Source: Pararobbsia alpina (GTDB taxonomy: Bacteria; Pseudomonadota; Gammaproteobacteria; Burkholderiales; Burkholderiaceae). Taken from it: a stretch of DNA of 64,000 nucleotides. Below the pieces are notes generated by a model. It saw only the letters and a list, made by a program, of their open reading frames with translations, was not told the origin of the DNA and searched no databases. Shown here piece after piece: positions 8,618-17,625 of this stretch; within the stretch, counting starts at the first letter, position 1; each line of letters opens with the position of its first letter. The DNA lies in NCBI RefSeq assembly GCF_902859895.1, contig NZ_CADIKM010000008.1, forward strand, positions 62,001-126,000. The letters are read 5' to 3'. A program made the position numbers and the translations under genes.

Positions 8618-9487
8618 TTAAGCCGCCGACCCGATTGCGACGGGCCGCAAGGGACTGGCACACCATTCGCTCCACGAACCGCCATAGAGCGCCGCGCCGT
8701 GCAAGCCTGCGACTTCCATCGCGAGCAGATTGTGGCAGGCGGTCACACCCGAGCCACACTGCATGACCGCGCGTTCCGGGGCGATCGGGCCAAGCACGGC
8801 ATGAAATGCTTCACGCAGTTCATGTGCAGACTTGAACCGTCCATCCGGCTGCAGATTGTCCATGAACGGACGGTTCAGCGCGCCGGGAATATGCCCGCCG
8901 ACCGGGTCGATCGTTTCGTTTTCGCCGCGATAGCGATCGGCTGCGCGGGCGTCGACGATCAGCCGCTCACGTGACTGCAGATTGCGTTCGACCGCGGCGA
9001 CATCGATCGTGACGGCGAGCGGGGCAGCCGCGGCGAAGTCGCCCGGGGTTTCCGCGGGTACCTCGCCGACGAGCGCACGACCCGTTTCGGTCCACGCCGC
9101 GAGGCCGCCGTCGAGCACGGCGACCGAATCGTGACCGAGCCAGCGCAGCAGCCACCAAAGCCGTGCCGCGTACGTGCCGCCTTGCGCATCGTAGGTGATG
9201 ACCTGCTGGCCCTTCTTCAGTCCGCGGGCCGCGAGGTTGCGCGCGAGCGTCTCGCGATCGGGAAGCGGATGGCGGCCGTTGCCGCCACTCTTGGGTCCTG
9301 AGAGATCGCGGTCGAGATGCAGGTAGTGTGCGCCGGGCAGATGACCGGCGGCATAGGCGCGTTCGCCGGCTGTGGGATCGGCCAGCTCGAAGCGGCAGTC
9401 AGCGATGAACACCGACTCGGGGGCGGCATCGAGCCGTTCGCCGAGATTGGCGGCGGAGATCAGGGTGGTGAAGTGTGTATGGGGCAT
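8618..9487 (-). CDS. sseA: 3-mercaptopyruvate/thiosulfate sulfurtransferase
   Basis: A 289-aa tandem rhodanese. The inactive N-terminal domain covers about residues 1-140, and the catalytic C-terminal domain carries the persulfide-forming C244 in CGSGVTAC. The CG[ST]GVT loop is the one associated with mercaptopyruvate sulfurtransferases rather than thiosulfate-specific rhodaneses (CRKGVT). It transfers sulfur from 3-mercaptopyruvate to thiol acceptors or cyanide in cysteine degradation. ATG 9487 is chosen because GAGGT precedes it by 5-6 nt and the encoded protein starts at the usual family position; the upstream in-frame extension to 9583 is not family-like. It is probably monocistronic or follows the Rieske oxygenase upstream on the same strand. 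Confidence 0.9.
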   Translation of the reverse strand: MPHTHFTTLISAANLGERLDAAPESVFIADCRFELADPTAGERAYAAGHLPGAHYLHLDRDLSGPKSGGNGRHPLPDRETLARNLAARGLKKGQQVITYDAQGGTYAARLWWLLRWLGHDSVAVLDGGLAAWTETGRALVGEVPAETPGDFAAAAPLAVTIDVAAVERNLQSRERLIVDARAADRYRGENETIDPVGGHIPGALNRPFMDNLQPDGRFKSAHELREAFHAVLGPIAPERAVMQCGSGVTACHNLLAMEVAGLHGAALYGGSWSEWCASPLRPVAIGSAA

Positions 9488-9598
9488 GGCGACCTCGTGA
9501 TGGGCCGGAAGGCGCCGGCCGATGCGTTGCCGGAAAGCCGCGGCGGGAGAGACGATAGTCCTCCGCGCCGCGCATTTCGGCAAGATGCACGTGCTCGA

Positions 9599-10714
9599 CT
9601 ACCCGAGCGCCCCGGTCGGCTCGATCTCGCGCCGGTAGAACTCGTGGAAGTGCTGCATGCCGTCTTCCATCGGGCTCTGGTACGGACCGGCCTGCGACTC
9701 GCCGCGCAGCATCAGCGCGTGGCGGCCCGCGTCCATGCGTTCGGCGATCTCGTCATCCTCACGTGCCGTTTCCATATAGGCCGCGCGTTCGGCCTCGACG
9801 AACTCGCGCTCGAACAGTGCGATTTCCTCGGGGTAGTAGAACTCGACGATATTGGTCGTATGCTGGGGCCCGCGCGGGATCAGCCACGATACGACGAGAA
9901 CGTGCGGATACCACTCGATCATCAGGCCCGGGTAGTAGACCATCCAGATCGCGCCGAACTCCGGTGGTTGCCCGTTGCGGAAATTCAGCACCGCGTCGTG
10001 CCACTTGCGATAGGTCGGACTGCCGGGCGTGGCGAGCCCCTGGTGAACGCCGACCGTCTGCACGCTGTACCAGTGGCCGAATTCCCACTGGAGATCGTCG
10101 CACGAGACGAAGCTGCCGAGTCCCGGATGGAACGGCACCACGTGATAGTCCTCGAGATACACCTCGATGAACGTCTTCCAGTTGTAGTTGCATTCATGGA
10201 TTTCGGCATGATCGAACTGGAAGCTCGAAAAGTCGAAATGATGACGCGTGCCGAGATCCGCAAGGTCGCGTGCGACATCGCGGCCCCCCTGTTCAAACAG
10301 CATGCCTTGCCAGTTCTGCAGCCGTGTGCGGCCGAGATCGAGGCAGGGGTTGTCCGGAAAGTGTGGGGCGCCGAGCAGCTCGCCTTGCAGGTTGTAAGTC
10401 CAGCGATGCAGCGGACAGACGATGTTCTCCGTGTGGCCACGACCGTTGAGCATGATCGCCTGTCGGTGACGGCACACATTCGAGAGCAGTTCGATCGACC
10501 CCTGATTGCGCACGAGCACGCGCCCCTCAGCCTCGCCAGGCAGCGCGTAATAGTCGCCGGCTTCCGGCACCATGAGTTCGTGACCGATATAGCGCGGCCC
10601 GCGCTTGAACAGCGTTTCGATCTCCTGGGCCAGCAAGGCCTGATCGAAATATGCCGAAACCGGCAATTGACTATGAATGGACTTAAGCTGAACAGCAGTG
10701 CTCAGATTGGACAT
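9599..10714 (-). CDS. Rieske [2Fe-2S] aromatic ring-hydroxylating dioxygenase, alpha-subunit-like
   Basis: A 371-aa protein. The Rieske cluster ligands are C-x-H (NVCRHRQ) and, after about 16 residues, C-x2-H (CPLHRW). The C-terminal catalytic domain shows NYNWKTFIEVYLEDYHVVPFH, with the acidic residue and two histidines expected to hold mononuclear non-heme iron. Such oxygenases take electrons from a separate reductase and hydroxylate or demethylate organic substrates. No reductase or beta subunit is adjacent, so the partner must lie elsewhere and the substrate is unknown. ATG 10714 is supported by a GGGAGTGGG purine run just upstream and by the family N-terminus. The in-frame extension to 10894 is rejected. 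It is divergent from xseB. Confidence 0.9.
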   Translation of the reverse strand: MSNLSTAVQLKSIHSQLPVSAYFDQALLAQEIETLFKRGPRYIGHELMVPEAGDYYALPGEAEGRVLVRNQGSIELLSNVCRHRQAIMLNGRGHTENIVCPLHRWTYNLQGELLGAPHFPDNPCLDLGRTRLQNWQGMLFEQGGRDVARDLADLGTRHHFDFSSFQFDHAEIHECNYNWKTFIEVYLEDYHVVPFHPGLGSFVSCDDLQWEFGHWYSVQTVGVHQGLATPGSPTYRKWHDAVLNFRNGQPPEFGAIWMVYYPGLMIEWYPHVLVVSWLIPRGPQHTTNIVEFYYPEEIALFEREFVEAERAAYMETAREDDEIAERMDAGRHALMLRGESQAGPYQSPMEDGMQHFHEFYRREIEPTGALG

Positions 10715-10944
10715 TCCCACTCCCCGAAAGCGTGAAAGCAGTGAACAACCCAACCATCGAAAATTCGATTTGGGGAGCCGATGATTATAACCGGCCCGCG
10801 CGAAACGGGGTAATTCCAACATCTGCCGGATACGCTTAAGTCCATGATTTCGTCTGGAAAATGTTGGATTCGTGAGGTCAGGCGGACCACCCACGGGGCG
10901 GATCGAGCCTTTTTTACCGTAGAATGATGGACTTGGTTGCGATC

Positions 10945-10950
10945 TAAAAT
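10945..10950 (+). promoter_or_regulatory. Candidate -10 box of xseB, possibly leaderless
   Basis: TAAAAT ends 6 nt before ATG 10957, and there is no Shine-Dalgarno. If this is the -10 element, transcription would begin at or within a base or two of the start codon. A second -10-like TAGAAT at 10920-10925 would give a normal leader instead. Confidence 0.4.
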
Positions 10951-10956
10951 ACTGAC

Positions 10957-11253
10957 ATGGCGAACACCGCTACCCCGCGCACTCCCGGCGAGCCGGCCGA
11001 AGCACTCGAAGCATCCGCAGCACTCGAAACGGCCGGACCCGTGAGCTATGAAGCGGCCGTGGCCGAGCTCGAAGCGCTCGTTGCACGAATGGAGGGCGGT
11101 GCGCTGTCGCTGGAAGAATCGCTGAGTGCCTATCGCCGCGGTTCGCAACTGGTCTCGTACTGCCAGCAACAGCTGGAAAAAGTCGAGCACCAGGTGCGTG
11201 TGCTCGACGGCGAGGTCCTCAAGCCTCTGGCGACCGACGAGGACAATGCATGA
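10957..11253 (+). CDS. xseB: Exodeoxyribonuclease VII small subunit
   Basis: A 98-aa protein with an Ala/Glu-rich N-terminal extension of about 28 residues before the conserved XseB core: YEAAVAELEALVARMEGGAL, then SLEESLSAYRRG, then CQQQLEKVE. XseB forms the coiled-coil collar of exonuclease VII with the large subunit XseA, which is not in this window. The last four bases overlap the start of ispA (ATGA), so the two are translationally coupled, and the order xseB-ispA-dxs is the common proteobacterial arrangement. Confidence 0.93.
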   Translation: MANTATPRTPGEPAEALEASAALETAGPVSYEAAVAELEALVARMEGGALSLEESLSAYRRGSQLVSYCQQQLEKVEHQVRVLDGEVLKPLATDEDNA

Positions 11254-12179
11254 CTTTTAATGAATGGACCCGCTCGGTACTTGCGCGTACTGAGGCGGCA
11301 CTTGACGCCTGCCTGCCGCCGGCCGATCTCGAACCCGCTCGTCTCCACGATGCGATGCGATACACGACGCTTGGCGGCGGGAAACGCGTGAGACCGTTGC
11401 TCGTCCATGCCGCCGGACTGTTGACGGGCGCGACGCCCGAGGCGCTCGACGCGGCCGCCGCCGGCATCGAGATGATTCATGTCTACTCGCTCGTGCATGA
11501 CGACATGCCAGCGATGGACGACGATTCGATGCGGCGTGGCAAGCCGACCGTGCACGTCCAATATGACGAAGCGACAGCACTGCTGGTCGGCGATGCGCTT
11601 CAGTCACAGGCGTTCATCGCGCTGAGCGAGGCTCCGGTGCCGCCGGTGCGGCAGGCGGCTTTGCTGCGCGAACTCGCACTCGCGAGCGGTTCGATCGGGA
11701 TGGCGGGCGGGCAGGCCATCGATCTCGCGAGCGTGGGTGTTGCACTCGATCGCGCCTCGCTCGAAAAGATGCATCGGATGAAGACGGGCGCGCTGCTGCG
11801 GGCGGCCGTCCGCATGGGTGCACTGTGCGGTGCCGAGGCACCTGATAGTCTTGCGGCCGCTGCGCCGACGCAATTGGGCCAGTCGGCTCCGTCGTCGCTG
11901 GCTGTCGCGCTCGAGCGCTATGCGGCCGCGGTCGGGCTGGCCTTCCAGGTGGTCGACGATATTCTCGACGTGACCGCCGATTCGGCCACGCTCGGCAAGA
12001 CTGCCGGCAAGGATGAAAAGGCCGGCAAGCCGACCTATGTATCGCTGATGGGTCTGGCCGAGGCGCGCCAGCTCGCGACCGAGCTGCAAGCCGAGGCCCA
12101 TGCGGCGCTTGCACCGTTCGGCGAACGCGCCGCCCGGCTAGCGCAGCTCGCCGACCTCATCGTGGAGCGCGTAAATTAG
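11250..12179 (+). CDS. ispA: Geranyl/farnesyl diphosphate synthase
   Basis: A 309-aa all-helical prenyltransferase. The first aspartate-rich motif is DDMPAMDDD and the second is DDILD (VVDDILDVT). GGGKRVRPLL is the conserved substrate-binding stretch near the N-terminus. It condenses isopentenyl diphosphate with allylic diphosphates to C10/C15 chains for quinones and undecaprenyl phosphate, downstream of dxs in the MEP pathway. It starts inside the xseB stop codon. An insert of about 14 residues (PDSLAAAAPTQLGQSAPSSL region) slightly lengthens the middle loop. Confidence 0.95.
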   Translation: MTFNEWTRSVLARTEAALDACLPPADLEPARLHDAMRYTTLGGGKRVRPLLVHAAGLLTGATPEALDAAAAGIEMIHVYSLVHDDMPAMDDDSMRRGKPTVHVQYDEATALLVGDALQSQAFIALSEAPVPPVRQAALLRELALASGSIGMAGGQAIDLASVGVALDRASLEKMHRMKTGALLRAAVRMGALCGAEAPDSLAAAAPTQLGQSAPSSLAVALERYAAAVGLAFQVVDDILDVTADSATLGKTAGKDEKAGKPTYVSLMGLAEARQLATELQAEAHAALAPFGERAARLAQLADLIVERVN

Positions 12180-12200
12180 CGCGAGCCCGAGGCCCGCAGT

Positions 12201-12225
12201 GTCAATCGGATCCGTCAATGGATCC
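12201..12225 (+). repeat. Short tandem repeat upstream of dxs
   Basis: GTCAATCGGATCC is followed directly by GTCAATGGATCC, two near-identical units differing by one inserted C. It lies in the 111-bp ispA-dxs gap, just upstream of a TAAAAT -10-like hexamer (12243-12248). Confidence 0.6.
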
Positions 12226-12290
12226 TTGCAGCGGGTGCTGACTAAAATAGACGGTCCAAGACCGCCCAAGATCCCTGGAAACGAACAACG

Positions 12291-14201
12291 ATGTATGACT
12301 TGCTGAAAACCATCGACGACCCTGTGGCGCTGCGCCGGCTGGAACGCCGCGAGCTGTCGCCGCTCGCCGACGAACTGCGCGCCTTCGTGCTGGACAGCGT
12401 GTCGCAAACGGGGGGGCACCTGTCGTCGAATCTCGGCACGGTCGAACTGACCATTGCTCTCCACTACGTGTTCGACACGCCGAACGACCGCATTGTCTGG
12501 GACGTCGGCCATCAGACCTATCCGCACAAGATCCTGACCGGCCGCCGCGACAAGATGGGCACGCTGCGCCAGGCCGGCGGCATCTCCGGTTTTCCGCGTC
12601 GCGACGAGTCGGAGTTCGATACGTTCGGCACCGCGCATTCGAGCACCTCGATATCGGCGGCGCTCGGCATGGCGCATGCATCCAAGCTCAAGGGTGAGTC
12701 GCGTTATTCGATCGCCGTGATCGGCGACGGTGCGATGACGGCCGGCATGGCCTTCGAGGCATTGAACAATGGCGGCGTGGCCGACGACCTGCCGCTGCTC
12801 GTCGTGCTCAACGACAACGACATGTCGATTTCGCCGCCGGTGGGCGCGCTCAACCGCTATCTGGCACGCCTGATGTCGGGCCGTTTCTATGCGGCCGCGA
12901 AGAAGGGCGTCGAGCGCGTACTGAGCGTGGCGCCGCCGATGCTCGAACTGGCGCGCCGGATCGAGGAACATGCGAAGGGCATGGTGGTTCCCGCCACGAT
13001 GTTCGAGGAATTCGGTTTCAACTATATCGGGCCGATCGACGGCCATGACCTCGAGTCGCTGATCCCGACCCTGCAGAACATCAAGGGGCTCAAGGGACCG
13101 CAATTCCTTCATGTCGTGACGCGCAAGGGCCAGGGCTACAAGCTCGCCGAAGCCGATCCGGTGCTCTATCACGGCCCGAGTAAGTTCAACCCCGCCGAAG
13201 GTATCAAGCCGTCGAAGCCGGGCGGCCGCAAGACCTACACCCAGGTGTTCGGCGAGTGGCTGTGCGATGCGGCCGAGCTCGATGCGCGTGTGGTCGGCAT
13301 TACGCCCGCGATGCGCGAAGGCTCGGGCCTCGTCGAATTCGAACGCCGTTTTCCCAATCGTTATCACGACGTGGGTATCGCCGAACAGCATGCCGTCACG
13401 TTTGCAGGTGGGATGGCGACCGAAGGGCTCAAGCCCGTCGTCGCGATCTATTCGACCTTCCTGCAGCGCGGCTACGACCAGTTGATCCACGACATCGCGC
13501 TGCAGAACCTGCCCGTCTTGTTCGCGATCGATCGCGCGGGCCTTGTCGGCGCCGACGGCGCGACGCACGCAGGCGCCTATGACATCGCGTTCCTGCGCTG
13601 CATTCCGAACATGACGATCATGGTGCCGGCCGACGAGAACGAATGCCGGCAGATGCTGCATACCGGGTTGACGATCGACGGGCCGTCGGCGGTACGCTAT
13701 CCGCGCGGAGCCGGTACGGGCGTCGAGACGGTCAAGCACCTCGCGGCGCTGCCGATCGGCAAGGGCGTGGTGGTACGCGAGTCGGGCAAGCCCGCGGGGC
13801 ATCGCATCGCCATCCTCGCCTTTGGCACGATGGTGGCGCCGAGCCTCGACGCGGGCATTGCGCTCGATGCGACGGTGGCGAACATGCGTTTCGTGAAGCC
13901 AGTCGACCACGAATTGATCCGGCAACTCGCCCAAACGCATGATGTGCTGGTGACCGTCGAGGAAGGATGCATCATGGGCGGGGCGGGTACTGCGTGCGTC
14001 GAAAGCCTGCTTGCGAGTGGCCTGAGCCGTCCGGTCCTGCAACTCGGACTGCCGGACCAGTTTATCGATCACGGCGATCCGGCCAAGCTGCTGTCGGGTT
14101 GCGGACTCGATGCGAGCGGTATCGCGGCTTCGATTCGCCAACGTTTCTTCGCGAAAGACGGCGCGGGCGAAAAGATCAGCGTGGCGAAGCTCGTCGCCTG
14201 A
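12291..14201 (+). CDS. dxs: 1-deoxy-D-xylulose-5-phosphate synthase
   Basis: A 636-aa thiamine-diphosphate enzyme making DXP from pyruvate and glyceraldehyde 3-phosphate, the first and usually limiting step of the MEP isoprenoid pathway. Visible features are the opening [19 protein letters not shown], the ThDP/Mg motif GDGAMTAG followed by NN, the transketolase-like pyrimidine domain with the catalytic-type Glu in [13 protein letters not shown], and the transketolase C-terminal domain. Length matches the family. A gap of 111 bp after ispA includes a possible own -10. The gene converges on tsaD with only 22 bp between stops. The long antisense frame is a shadow. Confidence 0.97.
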   Translation: MYDLLKTIDDPVALRRLERRELSPLADELRAFVLDSVSQTGGHLSSNLGTVELTIALHYVFDTPNDRIVWDVGHQTYPHKILTGRRDKMGTLRQAGGISGFPRRDESEFDTFGTAHSSTSISAALGMAHASKLKGESRYSIAVIGDGAMTAGMAFEALNNGGVADDLPLLVVLNDNDMSISPPVGALNRYLARLMSGRFYAAAKKGVERVLSVAPPMLELARRIEEHAKGMVVPATMFEEFGFNYIGPIDGHDLESLIPTLQNIKGLKGPQFLHVVTRKGQGYKLAEADPVLYHGPSKFNPAEGIKPSKPGGRKTYTQVFGEWLCDAAELDARVVGITPAMREGSGLVEFERRFPNRYHDVGIAEQHAVTFAGGMATEGLKPVVAIYSTFLQRGYDQLIHDIALQNLPVLFAIDRAGLVGADGATHAGAYDIAFLRCIPNMTIMVPADENECRQMLHTGLTIDGPSAVRYPRGAGTGVETVKHLAALPIGKGVVVRESGKPAGHRIAILAFGTMVAPSLDAGIALDATVANMRFVKPVDHELIRQLAQTHDVLVTVEEGCIMGGAGTACVESLLASGLSRPVLQLGLPDQFIDHGDPAKLLSGCGLDASGIAASIRQRFFAKDGAGEKISVAKLVA

Positions 14202-14223
14202 GGCGGGGCGGGCCGGTGTATCG

Positions 14224-15252
14224 TCAGTCGCCGGCGAGCGCCGACAAATCCCAGCGAGGCTTGACGGTAAAAGCATACGAATGCTCGGCCTGCTCGGGCC
14301 AGCGTTCGAGCCGCAGTGCACCGGCGAGCGCGATCATCGCGCCGTTGTCGGTGCACAGGGCCAGATCCGGATAGTGGACCGCGAAGCCGCGGCGTTTCGC
14401 GGCATGATTCAACGCTTCGCGCAGTTGGCGATTCGCACCGACGCCGCCGGCGATGACGAGGCGCTTGAGTCCGGTTCGCTTGAGCGCCGCAATTGATTTT
14501 GCGGCCAGCACATCGACCGCTGCGTCGACAAAACCTCTTGCGATATCGGCCTTGTCCTGCTCGCAGATATTCGTGCCGAGCTTGCGGACCTGTGTCAGCA
14601 CCGCCGTCTTGAGACCGCTGAAACTGAAATCGAGATCGCCGGAATGCAGCATCGGCCGCGGCAGCACGATCGCGCCGGGAGTGCCGAACTCGGCGAGCCG
14701 CGAGACTTCCGGGCCCCCCGGATAGCCGAGACCGAGCAGCTTCGCTGTCTTGTCGAACGCCTCACCGGCCGCGTCGTCCAACGTTTCGCCAAGTGTCTCG
14801 TATTCGCCTACGCCCGTGACGCGCATCAATTGGGTGTGTCCGCCCGAGACGAGCAGCGCGACGAACGGAAACGGCGGCGGTGCGTCGACGAGCAGTGGCG
14901 ACAGCAGATGGCCTTCCAGATGGTGAATGCCGATCACGGGCTTGCCGAGTGCGAGCGCCAGTCCGTTTGCGACACTTGCCCCGACGAGCAGTGCGCCCGC
15001 GAGACCGGGCCCCTGCGTGAACGCGATGGCATCGACGTCGACGAGCTTGACGCCCGCTTGTTCGAGTACCTCCTCCAGCAAGGGGAGCGCACGGCGGATA
15101 TGGTCGCGCGAAGCGAGTTCCGGCACGACGCCCCCGTACTCCCGATGCATGGCAATCTGGGAGTGAAGCGCGTGTGCGAGCAGGCCGCGCTGCGTATCGT
15201 AGAGCGCGAGGCCGGTTTCATCGCAGGAGCTTTCGAGACCGAGAATAAGCAT
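14224..15252 (-). CDS. tsaD: tRNA N6-adenosine threonylcarbamoyltransferase
   Basis: A 342-aa ASKHA-fold protein beginning [14 protein letters not shown], the diagnostic TsaD N-terminus. The HHLEGH motif ([12 protein letters not shown]) supplies the metal-binding histidines. With TsaB, TsaC and TsaE it installs t6A37 on tRNAs decoding ANN codons. ATG 15252 is chosen because the protein motif begins there; 39 codons upstream to 15369 are in frame but unlike the family. In related bacteria tsaD sits next to rpsU-yqeY-dnaG-rpoD, as here. Confidence 0.97.
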   Translation of the reverse strand: MLILGLESSCDETGLALYDTQRGLLAHALHSQIAMHREYGGVVPELASRDHIRRALPLLEEVLEQAGVKLVDVDAIAFTQGPGLAGALLVGASVANGLALALGKPVIGIHHLEGHLLSPLLVDAPPPFPFVALLVSGGHTQLMRVTGVGEYETLGETLDDAAGEAFDKTAKLLGLGYPGGPEVSRLAEFGTPGAIVLPRPMLHSGDLDFSFSGLKTAVLTQVRKLGTNICEQDKADIARGFVDAAVDVLAAKSIAALKRTGLKRLVIAGGVGANRQLREALNHAAKRRGFAVHYPDLALCTDNGAMIALAGALRLERWPEQAEHSYAFTVKPRWDLSALAGD

Positions 15253-15423
15253 GGGGCGTGGGTGTGTTCGGAAATGTCCGCGATGTCCGCAAGATCGGAA
15301 ATCCGGGACGTGAGGGTCTTGGGAATCGTGCCTGGCAGGCACGGGCCCGGCAAACCGGCGATTCGACAATCTGAAAGTATAGCGCGCGGCCCCTGTTTAC
15401 CCGGTCGGGCCGTATGTGCCACG

Positions 15424-15429
15424 TACAAT
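15424..15429 (+). promoter_or_regulatory. Candidate -10 box of the flavoprotein gene, possibly leaderless
   Basis: TACAAT ends 7 nt before ATG 15437, with no Shine-Dalgarno between. The geometry implies a transcript starting at the initiation codon. Confidence 0.4.
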
Positions 15430-15436
15430 GCCGCCC

Positions 15437-16648
15437 ATGGAAAATTTTGATGTCGCAGTGATCGGCGCCGGTGCCGCCGGAATGATGTGTGCAGCCGTGG
15501 CGGGACAGCGCGGGCTGCGGGTCGTGCTGATCGACCATGCATCGAGCCTCGCGGAGAAGATCCGGATTTCGGGCGGCGGCCGGTGCAATTTCACCAACCG
15601 CGACGCGGGGCCCGCCAACTATCTGTCAGAGAATCCGCGCTTCTGCCGCTCGGCACTTGCGCGGTATTCGCCCCAGGACTTCATCTCGCTGGTCAAGCGC
15701 TATCGAATCGCTTTCCATGAGAAGCACAAGGGCCAACTCTTCTGCGACGACTCGAGCGAGCAGATCATCGACATGCTCGTGCGCGAATGCGGCGCGGGCA
15801 ATGTGACGTGGCGCCGTCCTGTTGACGTACACGAAGTCCGCGCGGGCACAACGTTCGAGTTGTCGACGAGCGCCGGCGAGATGACCGCGGCCTCAGTCGT
15901 GGTCGCGACAGGCGGACTGTCGATCCCGAAGATCGGGGCGACCGATTTTGCCTACCGGCTTGCCCGGCAATTCGGCCTCGCGACCGTCGAGCCACGACCA
16001 GCACTGGTGCCGCTGACCTTCACGTCGACTGGCTGGGAGCCCTTTGCAGCGCTGTCAGGCCTCGCCCTCGAAGCCCGCGTGAGCACGAGCGCGGGCCGCA
16101 CGCGCGGCGATTTCCTCGAGGATCTGCTACTCACCCACCGCGGTCTGTCTGGCCCGGCGATCCTGCAGATATCGAGCTACTGGCAACTGGCGACCCCACT
16201 CACCATCGATCTGTTGCCCCAATTCGATGCGACCGCGCGCCTGCTCGAGGCCAAGACCGGATCGAAGAAGCAGGTCGTGACCGAGCTGTCGGGATGGCTG
16301 CCCGCGCGCTTGGCTGAAGTCTGGGTCGCCGTCCATGGCCTCGCGCCCGATGCGCGCATGGCCGATGTGCCCGATCGTCAGCTGCGCGTGCTCGGCGATG
16401 CGCTGAACCGCTGGACGCTGACGCCGGCTGGCAGCGAGGGCTGGCGCAAGGCGGAGGTGACGGCTGGTGGTGTCTCGACGCAGGAGCTTTTTTCGACGAG
16501 CCTCGAAGTGCGCAAAGTGCCGGGGCTGCATTTCATCGGCGAGGCGGTCGATGTGACAGGCTGGCTCGGCGGTTACAACTTCCAGTGGGCATGGGCCTCG
16601 GCCGTGGCGGCGGGGCAGGCGATTGCGGATCGCCGCGAAGCTGCTTAG
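15437..16648 (+). CDS. HI0933/BaiN-like NAD(P)/FAD-dependent flavoprotein
   Basis: A 403-aa protein. The N-terminal FAD fold starts at [25 protein letters not shown] is the signature of the HI0933/YhiN family. Further conserved blocks are [41 protein letters not shown] and [20 protein letters not shown]. Relatives include BaiN of bile-acid-metabolising bacteria and many uncharacterised flavoproteins; the substrate here is unknown. ATG 15437 gives the family N-terminus. GTG 15416 and ATG 15428 are in-frame alternatives, but the first lies upstream of a putative -10 box. It is divergent from tsaD. Confidence 0.9.
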   Translation: MENFDVAVIGAGAAGMMCAAVAGQRGLRVVLIDHASSLAEKIRISGGGRCNFTNRDAGPANYLSENPRFCRSALARYSPQDFISLVKRYRIAFHEKHKGQLFCDDSSEQIIDMLVRECGAGNVTWRRPVDVHEVRAGTTFELSTSAGEMTAASVVVATGGLSIPKIGATDFAYRLARQFGLATVEPRPALVPLTFTSTGWEPFAALSGLALEARVSTSAGRTRGDFLEDLLLTHRGLSGPAILQISSYWQLATPLTIDLLPQFDATARLLEAKTGSKKQVVTELSGWLPARLAEVWVAVHGLAPDARMADVPDRQLRVLGDALNRWTLTPAGSEGWRKAEVTAGGVSTQELFSTSLEVRKVPGLHFIGEAVDVTGWLGGYNFQWAWASAVAAGQAIADRREAA

Positions 16649-16668
16649 CTGTGGCTCGGGCAAGTCCG

Positions 16669-16677
16669 TGGTACACT
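16669..16677 (+). promoter_or_regulatory. rpsU: Candidate extended -10 promoter of rpsU
   Basis: TGGTACACT matches the extended -10 pattern TGnTAnnnT. It lies 54 nt upstream of the rpsU ATG, giving a leader of about 45 nt without an obvious Shine-Dalgarno. No good -35 is visible. Confidence 0.45.
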
Positions 16678-16731
16678 CGTGGACCCTCGGAACTTTCCAG
16701 TCGCTGGGCTGGTAACCCCCGTTATCGAATC

Positions 16732-16944
16732 ATGACCATCATTCATCTAAAAGAGAATGAGCCGTTCGAAGTCGCCATGCGCCGGTTCAAGCGCACGATC
16801 GAGAAAAACGGCCTGCTGACGGATCTTCGCACACGTGAGTTTTATGAGAAGCCGACTTCCGAGCGCAAGCGCAAGAAGGCCGCGGCCGTGAAGCGCCACT
16901 TCAAGGCGCTGCGCAGCCAGATGTTGCCGAAGAAGATGTATTGA
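16732..16944 (+). CDS. rpsU: 30S ribosomal protein S21
   Basis: A 70-aa basic protein, [19 protein letters not shown] at the start and MLPKKMY at the end, the full length of proteobacterial S21. ATG 16732 gives the family N-terminus; the longer in-frame reading from 16585 overlaps the flavoprotein gene and is not real. It heads the macromolecular-synthesis order rpsU-yqeY-dnaG-rpoD but is separated from yqeY by a terminator, which allows higher expression of S21 than of the downstream genes. There is no clear Shine-Dalgarno. Confidence 0.97.
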   Translation: MTIIHLKENEPFEVAMRRFKRTIEKNGLLTDLRTREFYEKPTSERKRKKAAAVKRHFKALRSQMLPKKMY

Positions 16945-16977
16945 ACGACAGCGCCCGCCAGACGGGGCGCGCCAAGC

Positions 16978-17012
16978 AAAACCCGCTCGCGGATAGTCCG
17001 AAGCGGGTTTTT
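16978..17012 (+). terminator. Rho-independent terminator after rpsU
   Basis: AAAACCCGCT pairs with AGCGGGTTTT across a 14-nt loop, followed by T residues, 34 nt after the rpsU stop. This is a classical intrinsic terminator. Confidence 0.9.
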
Positions 17013-17112
17013 GTGTTGCTGGAATTGACAAACATTGCACTTGCCGGCCTTGCAGTATCCCGGCGACACGCTATTTTATTTCCTAGTATCTTGTGTTGAG
17101 GACTCGCCGTCG

Positions 17113-17565
17113 ATGAGCAGCCTGAAGGAACGGATCACTGAAGACATGAAAGCCGCGATGCGCGCGCGCGACACCGACCGCCTGGGCACGATTCGGCTGT
17201 TGCTTGCGGCGATCAAGCAGCGCGAGGTCGATGAGCGCATCGAGCTTGACGACGCAGCCATCACCGGGGTGATCGACAAGCTCGTCAAGCAGCGCAAGGA
17301 CTCGATCTCGCAGTTCTCGAGCGCTGGGCGCCAGGATCTGGTCGACAAGGAAGAGTCGGAGCTCGTGGTGCTGAAGGGCTATATGCCTCAGCAGCTCAGC
17401 GCGGCCGAGGTCGAGGCCGAAGTGGCCGCGGCGGTCGCCCAGGTCGGCGCGGCGGGGCCGCAGGACATGGGCAAGGTGATGGGCGTGCTCAAGGGCAAGC
17501 TCGCGGGGCGTGCCGACATGACGGCGGTGTCCGCTCAGGTGAAAGCGGCACTGGCGGGCAAGTAG
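17113..17565 (+). CDS. yqeY: GatB/YqeY-domain protein
   Basis: A 150-aa helical protein of the YqeY family: MSSLKERITEDMKAAMRARD, then LGTIRLLLAAIKQREVD, with the C-terminal GatB-like tRNA-binding helical domain ending GRADMTAVSAQVKAAL. The fold is shared with the tail of GatB and of some GlnRS enzymes; the free-standing protein has no settled function but is probably tRNA-linked. ATG 17113 is the family start; the extension to 17035 is rejected. It lies 60 bp before dnaG and likely shares transcripts with it. Confidence 0.92.
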   Translation: MSSLKERITEDMKAAMRARDTDRLGTIRLLLAAIKQREVDERIELDDAAITGVIDKLVKQRKDSISQFSSAGRQDLVDKEESELVVLKGYMPQQLSAAEVEAEVAAAVAQVGAAGPQDMGKVMGVLKGKLAGRADMTAVSAQVKAALAGK

Positions 17566-17625
17566 CGGGGACCCGGCGGGAAGCCGATCGGATAGGCGAG
17601 AAGACTTGCGGTAATAAAGGCGGCT

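Noticed and set aside
12138-14321. Antisense open frame of 727 codons over dxs
   Set aside because: Shadow of dxs with no recognisable domain and His/Arg/Asp-rich composition.
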